Position numbers and translations under genes: made by a program
In this document: one piece after another, positions 20,886 to 31,847 of the stretch
Position numbering within the stretch: position 1 is the first letter of the stretch
Layout of the letters: the number at the start of each line of letters is the position of its first letter
Notes under the pieces: model-generated
The model's input: only the letters and a program-made list of their open reading frames with translations
Databases searched by the model: none
What the model was told of the DNA's origin: nothing
NCBI GenBank assembly: GCA_037447605.1
Contig: CM074804.1
Location: forward strand, 741,428-805,427
From: Zygnema circumcarinatum
Lineage: Eukaryota; Streptophyta; Zygnematophyceae; Zygnematales; Zygnemataceae
Direction: 5' to 3'
Length of the DNA stretch: 64,000 nt

Positions 20886-23010
20886 ATGGCGAGCGCGACG
20901 GCTCTCCCGCTCCTCCGCGGCCGCAGGGAATGCAGCCACGCCATCTTCTCCGCGCCTTCTCCGTGTGGCCTGTCAGTCAGGGTTTCTTTCAGCTTTAGGG
21001 TTAGAGCGGACGTGAGCGGTGGTGCCGGGCCCAGGGAAGAGGGAAGGCCTGAAGGAGAGGACGAAACCTCCAGAAATTTTAAATGGCATTCTGCCTCCTC
21101 TCGGAGGCAGACCCTTGTAGGGAGTGGGGCAGCGTGTGTTGCGGCTGCGCTGCAGCAGGTGATGGGAGAGGAGGCGGCTCTTGCTGCGAAGGATATTACG
21201 GTGGGGTCGTATTTGCCCAAGTCGGGAGACGGAAACTTGGTGCTCTTCTCACCGGGAGATAAGTCGACGCCTGCACTTCGAGCAGGTGAGAATTGGTATT
21301 TGTGGGGGGCGGCGGAGGGAGGGAGAGGGAGAGGGAGAGGGAGAGGGAGAGGACGAGGAAGAGGGGGGGGGGGAGGGGGAGGCGGACGGGGAGGACGAGG
21401 GGGAGAGGGAGGGGGAGGACAAAGGGAGGGAGAGAGGGGGGAGAGGGGGAGGGGGGAGGGTGAAAGTGGGAGGGGGGAGAGGGGGAGGGGGGAGGGGGAA
21501 AGTGGGAGGGGGGAGGAGGAGGGGAGGAGGGAGAGAGGGAGGGCGAGGGGCGGGAGAAGAGGAAAGAACGGAAGTTTCAGAGAGGAAAAGAGATATAACA
21601 AGGGAGATAGAGAGATGGGATTGGAGAGGGTTGGGATAAGTGAGGTCTTAAAGTCAATGTAGGCGCATTAGGTTTGTTGCCCGGTTGTGAGCGCTTGAAA
21701 GTGAATGGAAGCGAGGTTGGAGAGTGGGCTTTCATGGCACACAGAGGAAGGGAAAACATGGCTTGGACAGAAAATAGATTTCTGAAATGGGGGTCCAGTG
21801 CCCTTTTTTCATCCACTGTTGGTTTTCAGACAGTCATTTGAAGGAGTCAAGATGAACTAACACAACTCTTAAACTGAGACCTACATTTATACCAATACTA
21901 ATTGAACCGTAACTCTACCGTACTTGAACACAAACTTGTACGACCTCTAGGGATTCTATCCATCCGCATAACACATACATCTTCATCACACAGTACAATA
22001 GAATGCAATGTTGTACAACCCGAAGCATCACCTACATCACAGACCATACATGTGCGAATATGCTTGTTACCAAGGGACTAACTGACTAACCTGATTTCAT
22101 TACAGGGAGATGCGAGCACATCTCAGACCACCATTCATGCCTCTTTCTTATGGTAAAGCCGTTCTGACATGAGAAGGAGGATGTGGGAGGGCAGGCAATG
22201 TCTCACCGTACTCCTTTGAACTGCCGCCCAGCTGGACCCAGGCTCGCATTGCAAACATTTTGTCAGGGAACTACTGCCAGCCCAAATGCGCGGAGCCCTG
22301 GATAGAGGTCAAGTTTGAGGATCCAAAGCAGGGTCTCCTGCAGGTGGTCGCATCCCCCATGGTGCGTCTCACCAACAAGCCAAACGCTCGCATTGAGGAG
22401 ATTGGCAGCCCTGAAACGATCATTGCAGCGCTCGGACCCTTCGTGACGGGCGACAGCTACGACCCCGACGAGGTTGTTGAGATTAATGTGCGGCAAATCG
22501 GAGACCAAACGGTGAGAGACAAAATTGTTTTTTTCAAACACAGGTTGTGAGCGGGAGAGCGGCCTGGTCTATTGTCTTGGGGCAGAACCTCTACTCTTAA
22601 GTTCAAGGCAGTCAGTCGTTTAGGATGATGCACATTGGCACCTTCCAGTTTTGAAGAACGCCACTACCGCTGAACAAACTCCTCTCCGCTTTCGCAGAAA
22701 AAACCCTAATTACTCTGAACACCTTGTATTTCTGACGTGAGAGATGTTCCCACCCCCAAAAAAACCCTGAAATCCAGTCAGACTCCAAACACCGTAATCA
22801 CCTCCCTGTCAAATTCTAACACTGAGTGAAAGTTTGCAGTACTACGACTACGCTCTGGAGACACCCTTTGCACGGTCGGGCGCTCACAACTTGGCGGCCG
22901 CCACAGCCAAAGGGAGCACCGTCCTCCTCGTCGTGGTCAGCGCCACTGACGCGCAATGGGCCGCCCATGAGAACACCCTCCGCAAAATGGTGAAGTCGTT
23001 CAGAGTATAG
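20886..23010 (+). CDS. PPD6: Thylakoid-lumen PsbP-domain protein, PPD6-like
   Basis: PsbP-fold protein of the chloroplast thylakoid lumen; the PPD family is related to the PSII oxygen-evolving subunit PsbP, and the exact role of PPD6 is poorly known. Three exons: 20886-21285, 22195-22511, 22840-23010; 295 residues. The start lies in a strong GCCATGG context. The first 60 or so residues are rich in S, R and A with few acids, as in a plastid transit peptide. They are followed by a twin-arginine signal SSRRQTLVGSGAACVAAAL, which predicts Tat import into the lumen. The mature part shows PALRAG, YSFELPPSWTQARIANILSG, a CQPKC cysteine pair followed by AEPWIEVKFEDP, VVASPMVRLTNKPNA and GPFVTGDSYDPDEVVE, ending KMVKSFRV. 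The cysteine pair next to AEPWIEV is a feature I associate with PPD6, where it may form a redox-sensitive disulfide. Intron 1 carries a long purine repeat. Confidence 0.92.
21308..21545 (+). repeat. GGGAGA / GGGGAG purine tract in PPD6 intron 1
   Basis: Nearly uninterrupted G/A sequence of about 240 bp on the sense strand, right after the first exon donor. Long apparent open frames in it are repeat artefacts. Confidence 0.9.
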
Positions 23011-23840
23011 TCCGCCGGCCAGAAGGCTGCTCTCAAGATGAGGCAGGGCCTCTCCCAGTCAAGTCAAGTAAACCAGTCGATTCGAGTGAAGTTCAGTCGA
23101 GGCCAGATACACTCTGATTGGGTTGTAGCTTTTTTTGGGCGACACATGGTTGACCCTCATGCGAGAGGATTATCACTGGAGCAGTTTTTGAGGTTAAATT
23201 ATTTTTTCGGTTAAGAGAATTTTCCACGCTGAGCAAGGTGTCCCTTTGATTTATGTGAAAGAAAATGTTTTTGTTTTGGAAAGGGTAACCGGTTTTTCAA
23301 TTGATAGAAAAACACCTTTTTTGACATTTGAGTTTTAGTTGTAGAGAGGAAAGCAGAAGGTCGAATATTCCTTTCTTTGCTGTAAAAAACTCAAGTTTTC
23401 CAGCTTGTAATTCCCTTTTTTGGCACCAAGTTTCTCCATGGGTTTCCATGCGCAACTGTGACGGTACACTCGGAGTTATTGCTTCGAATGTCTGGTCTTA
23501 AAATTCTTGATATTGAAATCTTTCCCTCTTGGCAAAAGTGCGTCTCTTTTTCTGACAATGCCACTGTTCTAGGTTATTGTCACGCAATGGCCATTGGTCA
23601 GTCGACCGGTTGGTCGGTGCTTGCCGCATGTAGATACGACCTGTACATATTCACAATCGGACCTCGTGCTTGTTCTCTGGAAAATAACTCAAAACAATAA
23701 TTCTCTAGAGCATCCCAAAATTCCCTGTCCCTTCCTCGTGCAGTTTTTTGCCCATTCCTTCCTCGTAACCATGTGCGGATCTGCGTGCGTCAGACAGTTC
23801 CCTGTGTTCATGCAGTTCTGCGGAAACAGCATGTGAACCC
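23011..23840. other. Convergent 3' intergenic region, PPD6 / DNA polymerase
   Basis: Between two stop codons that face each other. AT-rich, with several possible polyadenylation-like stretches. I see no coding frame or RNA gene. Confidence 0.5.
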
Positions 23841-26800
23841 TCATGGGAGTGTGAGCGGCCTGAGGCTTCCCAGTCTCGTTCCCACCCGCACGTTGACCGG
23901 CAGCGGTACATCAAGGCCCGCCGCAGTCTGCATCACCTCCTGGACCCTCTTGCCGAAGCTGGGCACGAGCACATCCGGGACTTCAAACACCAGCTCGTCG
24001 TGTATCTGCAAACCGCGAGTGAAAAGCCACCGCACATATTTATTCGTTGGATTAGAAACGCAAAGCTCCCCGATGCGTGCACGCATGTATGGCTGGTGGG
24101 ACCCCATGGACTCATGGATGCATGGCTTACTGTACCTCCATGAGGAGGCGTGTTCGGCCTCCTTGAAAGCTCTCCAGCTCCTTTGTCGCAATCATGGCCT
24201 GCTTAACAATGTCCCTGCCAACAAAAAGACACGAGGCAACCGATGGCTTGTCATTTGTTTGTGTAGAAAAAAATCGACTAGCGAGTTATGGAGGCCAAAG
24301 AGCGCCAACGCAACATCGCCGGTGTGAAGGCGGGACGAGATGAAAGGATGAGCGACTCACGCAGCGCTGCCCTGGATGGGTGTGTTGATGGCCTGACGCT
24401 CCGCTTGAGCTCTCTTCTCGGGATCCCACGAGTTGATATCTGAATTACATTCATCCAGTGCATAGACATCGAAAGAAAGAAAGCCCAAATCAGCCAGTAT
24501 TGAGGCTTATACTGAATGAAATAAGGCTAGGTCTCTATAAAACAAAACTCTGCCATTATTATAAGAGACAATTTGTTGTACTGTATGCATTACAAGCAGG
24601 AGGAACAGGAGCTAACAGCCTAGCACGGACCTGGTAAGGGACGTTGGCGGCCGTACAATGTCTTGATGTAACCGCATGAACGGGCCTTTGCCTTTGTGGC
24701 CTCCACGAACCGTCTCACGTCTGGAAAGCACGCCATGAACGCGCGGATGACATTCTGTACTTCGTCAGGCCCAACTTTCAAGGTAGCGGCTAACGCCTGA
24801 TTGCCTTGGCCGTACAGAATTCCATCTGCAGAACGATCCCATGTTTCAACTTTCAACTTTTACATGCCAATCCCATGGCACAATTCAAACATGAGCATAC
24901 ATGTTATACTGTTCAGCCCTAGAGAAACTACAGCGCAGAAAACACAGGATAAGAAGGCAGCAGCAGCAAAACTGTAGCTTGTAAGGATGAAATCAGCAAG
25001 GGAATGAACGTACAGCAAAGACGCTTAGCCAACTGTCGTTCCTCGTCCGTAACAGCTCCCGGATACTTCTTCAAATACCTTGCCCCGATGAGGCGAAAAG
25101 TGTCTCCATCCACTCCGGCACGAAGAAGTATATTCAACTGCAAGGCATTACCTCAACCGCCGCCGAGGCAGCATGACTCGACTTTCCATGCATAGCAGCC
25201 CCTAGGGAACCTGTGCCCTCTTTCTATCTGAGTAGAACATATAAGACAATTTCCGGCCCATTCAGAAGCAATCTGACTATGTGCGAGCATTGAAATGTGA
25301 CTTTGTTAAGCAAAGAGAGGCCGAACCAAGTGCTTATCGGCTGCCAGATGCGCCGCCAAGCGCAGCTCAATTTGTGAGTAATCTGCTGACACCAGAGAAT
25401 GTCTGCTTCCCAACCAAAAAGAAAGAAGTGAGAGGGAAAGGAAAAACTAGGTCAAAACGAAACCACCCTAATTGTTAAGTTAGTACTGCGAAAATCGAGC
25501 GAAAAGGTGTGCAACAAAGTTGTTTCAATTCAACTGGCGAGATGTTTCGTCGAACATCTTAAAGTTGTAAAGTTATCATTATGCATCTTTGTGACTATAC
25601 CCTCCCCCTTCCCTTCCGGGTGTAAAGAAACCTTACCCTGGAGAGGAGATGAAGGCATCACGGACCATCACCGTGAAAGAATTTTCTTCCATTCCGGATT
25701 TTTCTTCTTCTTCTTTGGGTGAAGTTCCCTGAAGGGCATGCCTTGGCAAATTCTGCTTCCCAACGAGCCATCAGCGGTTAAATTTTTTACCCAGACCTGA
25801 CAGGGAGGGAGCGAGTGGCAGAGAGGGAGGGAAAAGAAAAATGTTTGTAGGAGGGGTGCTGACCTGCAAGTTCGGATCTGAAGAAGAAAGTCTTCCGGTG
25901 GCTGTATTGGTGGCATTCCATGTACTGTGTATTCTTGCGCTCCCATCCTGACAAATGCCATATCTAATTACTAGGTACTTCTTTTGGATAAATTTAAGGG
26001 TTACCCTAATGTCTTGAACAGCAATACGAGGTTCACATAACTCGTTAACAGAGCGGAATTAGTTTTCTCTACTTTGAAGTTCAGGTGCGCAGCATAAAAA
26101 ATAGTAGAAAAGAAGGCTGAGGCAGCCTGGAGTGTAACTGCTCGTTGTCTTGTATAATCAACTTGACGTTTGATGAGAATAATTAAAGTGATTCTCTCAG
26201 AACTCTTACCTTATGCACCACAGCTTTCGAAATAAGTCCATCGACCCACGTCGACTTCACTTTCAGAGTCTGCCTAAACTGCAATTCCACCCTTCCCATG
26301 GATAAGAATGGAGAGTGAATATTCAGATGAAATGTTTTTGCTTTTAGTTCTTCCAACATGAGATCGTATGTTGTACCGCAATAATCTTCATAGGAAGTGG
26401 ATGCAGTTTGGAAAGCTCAATCAGCGTTGCCTCATTCGTAGTGCAGTGTTGTTTGGCCTCCTTTTTCTTTATCAATCCTGTGCTCCTTCCGATCCCCTTG
26501 GGAAGGGCCAATTCCTGCAGGAGAGAGTGCGAAAGGGACTGATAATCCAGCTTGACACTGATAGCTTTGCACATGGCCCAGCCACGATTGGTCCTAAATG
26601 TCCCTGCAGGGAATTTGCAAAAAAACGTGAAACCATCTGTACAATCGCGTAAAGTGCTTCATCCTTCGATCTAAAGAAAAATTGATTACATGATATAACG
26701 CTTTTGATAGCTGCTGGGGGCTCGCCAAGTTGATCGGATGTCCTACAAGAGCCTCTGCTTCCGCTGATAGGGTGTCCAGCCTTTTCTGCAAAAATAGTGC

Positions 26801-29800
26801 CAAACCAACGAGAAGCACTCAAAGACGAATAAAAATGGAGTCTTCGTTTAGGTAGCTGAGGCAGTGATCACACGTATTATGTGATTGCAAGAAACGTAGC
26901 TATGCTTGCATTCTGGATTTCTTCGTGTTCCTATCCATTTCTAGTCTGGACTAAGGTGATTACATCTGTCCATTAGCAAAAGCAGTCATACCTGTAAAAA
27001 ATCTCTTTTCGATTGCAAGTAATTCAGCTGCACATGAGTGGAAACCGTCCACAATTAACGGAACAAGGTCAGACAGGCACCAAAAAGTGGAAGCTGCCCC
27101 CCCACTATTCTTTTTCTCCTTTGAAGGCCAATTTAGAAACAGTTCAAGAACTCGACAGCACAAAACATTTATAGCCAATAAGCTCAAAGTAAAACATCAC
27201 TCATACAGTGACCCGGTAGGCACGAACACTAACGTCAATCCCAATACCAACATCTTCAAGCCGTGCCAGTATAAAAGCAACGTCCATTTCCCTTCTGCAA
27301 GAATTCCCACACGAGCAAAAGTCAAACCAATTCATAAGCTTCTGTAGTCAATGAAGATGATAAGAAAAGAATGGGAAACTACATCCACAGTAGCAAGTCT
27401 GTTCCTCAAGCCATGATCTCTGGGTTGTGTTGTAGGCGACGATGCCCAGAGTATCTGTGCAAAAATTGTCTTTAAAGAGTCTTTGTCTTTAAAGAGTCTT
27501 GCAGCACTGGTACATACTGAAGGGACAGAAGCAAGCCTTCATCAAAGCGGTGGTAGAGATGTTTGCAGAGCTTAGCAGCCGTATGCAAGTCCTCTTGCAT
27601 TCTTCTCAAAGGTGTTGAGTCGTTTTCATTTTTTTCAGATGTACTCCCTTCAATGTGCCTTCTAGCAAGGCTAGAGAGCTCATAGCTTTCAAGCTCTGGC
27701 TCCTGCAGCCCAAGATGCAGTCAAGGGCTTTTCCTACATTTTGACAATATGAGCGTTATCGAACGTACAGAAGACAAGAAGTGCACGTTGGCTGACTGCA
27801 CAACACAAATGGAAACAACGAACCTAACTAACTAAGAAGCTCATTAAGAAACTAAACTAACTTATGGACAAAACCGTCCAGTCAGTAATTTGACGAGTAA
27901 CATGCCGAGCAGCAAAATCTGAAGCAGCAATTGATTCATTCGGATTGGATACCAGCTCATAACCTGCAAGAAATAAAAAACTAATCAGGAAATACCAGAA
28001 AAGTTAGGAAAAAAAACACTCGCAATAATCTTACACGACCCGCCTTGCTGGATAAAAGGCACTTTCAAACTGCAAGTCCGAGATCGAATCCCAGATTTTT
28101 AGAAACTTACCTTTGGGTCGACGAGGTTTTTTGCATTGAAGCCCACTGCACGAAATGCATGAACCAACCGGGATCAGTATCATTATTCTTCATTCAAATC
28201 ATTTTGCGAAAATCTAATGGAGCAGCAGAAGCATACTCTTTGAACCTTTTGCTAATAACTAGAATACTCATGAAAAAGTGCTCAGGAAAAATTGCTTTCT
28301 GGATACCTTCTATTTCACAAGCAAACAGATACCGAAGTGTTGCCTGCGTGTTGAAACAAACAATTGGCGTTTTCCACTTCAGAAGAAGTTCTGCCAGATA
28401 CCTGTAAAGGAAATCACTCTCAACACTCGTAAGTCAAACGTCATACCTCTTGTTACTCAAACGCAAGGTTGTAAAGCTTGAGGTGGTACTGAACTGTATA
28501 ATCACAATCCTATGTATCACTCTTATCCTTCATAAAGCAACAAAGCTAACAGTATAGCCTTTCAGAAGTCAGTCAACCTGAATTGCGCTATGTCACTCCC
28601 AATTTCTGCAGTGGTTTCCTTTCCGATACTATGAAAGTAAAGAGTAGGTGCAGGATCTGAGGTTTGGCTCCCTGCGAATCCGAAGGAGAATGCCAAACCA
28701 ACAAGCTGCTTTTCTTTTTCAATGTCCTCCACCTCATTGCTGGTACCACTTCCAGAAGCCTCTGCTCTGCTGCAACGCCTCTGCACCAGAGGCCACAAAA
28801 ACAGTGTTTCTCAAAATAGTTGATTACAGGCAACTGGTGATGAAATTCACAACCATAAACCCGTCATAAATACTAAACAAGCTCTTTGACCCACAAACGA
28901 GTAAGAAGAATATTCATACAACCAGCAACAGAAAGCTGCCTTACTCGTTTCAAAAGATACTTCCGTTGTGTAGGAGATATGCCCCTAAGGGTGCTGTGGT
29001 ATTGCTCGAGACGTAAGTCTGCGAAGAGGAGGCCGAAGGATAGGAGCTCTTCTGCGTTGGTCGCAAGGAGTGCGTCTTTTTCTGCCTGCGAGGATGCTGT
29101 TACGTCAACAATGTCACGAAAGATATTTGTTTCAAGAGTTTCCTTCTGAATTTCCATCGTATGTTGGCGAGGCTCCGCTTTAAGGTCGTGGTCTTTCGGA
29201 GACAGTCGCGGTCGCTCTTCATCCTTGGAAGGAATTAATACTTCATTGTTGGTTCTAAACAACGGTAGTGGACCCTCCTGTTCACCAGGCAGGAAGTCCT
29301 GTTTCTTACTTTTGAACGAGGTTGTATTAGATACAGTGGGCTTTTGGCCGTTTGGTCGAATTATGCGTTTTGCATTTGCCCCTTCTAAGGTATCGAGCAC
29401 GTTGAAATTTTGCTTTTCCTCCGGAAACTGAGAATTCACTCCCCCTAGCTTCAATGCCTTTGAAAATGCTTCAGTTGGTTGCCTTGAGGACCCTGAAACA
29501 TGAGCAGATCCTTCAATGACTGGTTTTCCCCTCGCGGAGAAACTGGAGGCTATGTGTGAAACCCGGTTGGAGCGTGGTTGTGGGGAAGGGTGTCCAGGCT
29601 GCAAGTTGCTATGGACAACACCCACAATGTTATTCGCCTCAACAGTAGCAATGTCCGATAAGGATGTAGGTTCACTCGCGAGCATAGGACTTTCGTTGTT
29701 TCTTCTCGTCTGAAATCCACAGTGAGGAGTACGCTTCGGTGTTCCAGAAACGGGAGGGATATTCTCCGTGTTCTTGATAACGTCTGATGACTCGTGGTGC

Positions 29801-30275
29801 CAAAAAAAATGTCGCCTGCCTCTCTCCTGAAACCCTTTCTCGGTATCACCAACTGTTAGGCTGTTATTGGATATGAAATTCTGGGCTTTCGAAGGACGAT
29901 TCTTCGATTCGAAAGACAAAAAATGCTGTTTCAGCTGAACGTATGGCTGAGTTGCGCACTCTTGCTCATAATTTTCATCAGGCAAAGTTTCAGGTGCAAC
30001 TGCTCGCTTTCGGTTGATTGCAAAAGGCGGAGAGCCTGACTTCTGTTTCCTTTTGAATGGAAGAGGTAGCTTCCAAGGTACCTGACACATAACAGAGCAT
30101 CGATTTTCTTTTTCAGTTCAAAAAATGCGGAATTCATTGCAAATGGGAAATGGCTTTACGCATTAGGGATATTTTTTAAATATTTGAAGCGATGTAGCGG
30201 AGGATTTGGTTGTTGAAATGGTCTTACTTCTTCGGTTGAAAAGGCGACAGAATACGGGCATTCCTGCTGCACCAC
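23841..30275 (-). CDS. Family-A DNA polymerase, theta/nu type, no helicase domain (5' end unresolved)
   Basis: DNA repair or translesion polymerase related to POLQ/POLN/TEBICHI. Exons (high to low): 30228-30275, 28945-30081, 28578-28780, 28307-28401, 28111-28145, an unresolved piece starting at 27963, 27518-27702, 27207-27294, 26690-26785, 26377-26514, 26210-26278, 25864-25947, 25637-25752, 25327-25402, 25014-25137, 24631-24825, 24361-24439, 24136-24214, 23841-24005; about 1000 residues. Seen: a disordered N-terminal part of about 380 residues; an exonuclease-like fold (FGFAGSQ, TPIVCFNTQATLRYLFAC) lacking recognisable catalytic acidic motifs; thumb LARLEDVGIGIDVS and SPQQLSKALYHELALPKG; STWNATNTATGRLSSSDPNL; motif A SADYSQIELRL; motif B AKRLCYGILYGQGNQALA; AERQAINTPIQGSAADIVKQ; and motif C IHDELVFEVPD. 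All three catalytic motifs are intact. No helicase motifs lie upstream before the next gene. The first coding exon was not identified. Confidence 0.85.
27703..28110 (-). other. Unresolved exon junction inside the polymerase gene
   Basis: The exon ending LVDPK (28111) and the exon starting EPELESYEL (27702) are both firm. An acceptor at 27963 continues in phase as VMSW, matching DPKV..W of the family, but no GT donor gives a convincing join to 27702. A microexon, an unusual donor or a frame break may be present. Confidence 0.5.
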
Positions 30276-31847
30276 CTGAAAACAAAGAGAAGTATGTTTC
30301 ATTTAGAGGTTCGTGCAGGTTTCAAAACAAAACATGGCTGGTCATTTCAACCTATGTGCTGTTTCTGTTCTGGAGAATTCAACTCAGAGGATATACCTAA
30401 GAGTTTATTGCGATTTATCTACAAACAAACACATTTTTCTTTTCCAAAAATCACAGTGCAATGCATTCTGCAGAGAATCGCGAGGAGGATCCCCAAACCG
30501 GACTGCTTCTGAAATTCATATCGGTCTGTGAAGGACTTCAACTGTTCCCAATATTCCACGTTCCACGCTCAAATCGAAACAGCATCCTTTGCGCAGCTAG
30601 CTGTGATCAGTAAAAGCTCGAGTCTGTGACTGAAAACAGCCACCAACCTGCCGTTCCGGAGGAGGGATTTTAGGCCTTATAATGTACACCATCCTGCTTC
30701 CGAGAGTAGGAGCACCTTCTGCCCGAATTAAAAAAAAGAAACACTTCAGATTTTCAATTCCTGTTTGTATAATACACTCGATATCACCGACCGTCTGTTC
30801 GGATGCATCCTACAACACTCGCGGTGCCTTGCAAGTCAAACGCAGCTTCTTGCGTTCGAAAAATACGAAACAAAAGCTTGTACGATACAATATTGATACA
30901 AGCCACATATTAGATCCCTATATGAAGCTTAAGTTCACCATATTTGCGGTGAAATCCTCACCAAGCTCCAGCCCTGTAAGCAGCTTCAGGAGGTCTCAGC
31001 GTCGCCCCTCTTCCCTGCCCGCGATCGTTGCATCGACCGCCGGCGGGCCAGGGATGCTCTCAAATGTTCGACTTGAAAAACTTCCAAAGTGCCCTGTCGA
31101 TGAAGTGGCCAATGGCCATGCGCTGTTCCAATTGTCGGGCGGGCGAGAAACAATTTCCGCCATGACCGAACCATTCCATGTTCATGGCCATCAACAGTAA
31201 CAGCACAACATGGAGATTCGGGAACCACGAATAGCCGGCTGGCCGGCCGGTTCGTGGTTCCCGAGCGGCCCCTCCCTCCCTCCCTCCCTCGAGTCCCGAG
31301 AGCGCCGCGCGCCGTCGATCTCTGAAGTGGACGGTCAGGATGCGCCCAGGGACGCTGAGTGGCCGCACCGCGATAAGGTTGGACCCACCGCACGCCGTCG
31401 GGGTTAACATCCCCTTGTATCCCAGCCGCGATGGCTGCTGTCAGTAGCTTCTATTGAAACTATTTTCTACTGAAATGGAATTTCTCTTTCAAGGTCAAAC
31501 TCAAATTGATTGTGAACGTGGACTTGAAGCTTTTCTCATAATAGTGATTACTTTGCTTCCATGGTTGGCTTGCTTGACAATACAAGCAGCCCCAGCGTGT
31601 ACAAATGTTTCTCACTAGACTGTGAATGGTGTACTTCATGTATGTGGTCCGCATTGCGTACACATCCGAGTCGACATGGAAGAGTAGACGACATTTCACA
31701 CCACAAGACAAGATGAAACAGCATCCTTAGAGCAGTAGGGCACAGCCTTGAATGGAGGGGCTGTACATTATCGAAAAAATGGTGTGTAGACTAGAAACCA
31801 CGAGCGATATACATTCACTTAACAGACGATAGGTGCAAACCTTCCGA
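30276..31847. other. 5' region of polymerase gene and 3' flank of SURNod19
   Basis: The first exon and promoter of the polymerase gene should lie here. Several short minus-strand ATG frames exist at 31060-31410 (for example one starting MNMEWFGHGGN) but none splices convincingly to 30275. No helicase motifs are visible. Confidence 0.45.

Noticed and set aside
20792-21601. Long antisense open frame over PPD6 exon 1 and intron 1
   Set aside because: Composed of proline/leucine runs from the GGGAGA repeat; a shadow of the real gene.
26515-26603. Possible 5' extension of the polymerase exon (WAMCKAISVKLDYQSL)
   Set aside because: The acceptor at 26514 joins ALYH directly to ELALPKG, as the family requires; the extension breaks the thumb sequence.
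27388-27455. Minus-strand frame ILWASSPTTQPRDHGL, like the AWILWP part of plant polymerase theta
   Set aside because: It lies downstream of the EPELES exon, and that exon joins in perfect phase to the next conserved exon at 27294, so this piece is intronic.
27870-27963. Reading the polymerase piece in the GYELVSNPNES frame
   Set aside because: It looks protein-like but is out of phase with the exon ending LVDPK; VMSW is in phase and matches the family. Not fully settled.
28030-28110. Sequence resembling a tRNA T-arm (GATCGAATCCC)
   Set aside because: No matching A-box, acceptor stem or cloverleaf nearby; it overlaps a polymerase splice donor.
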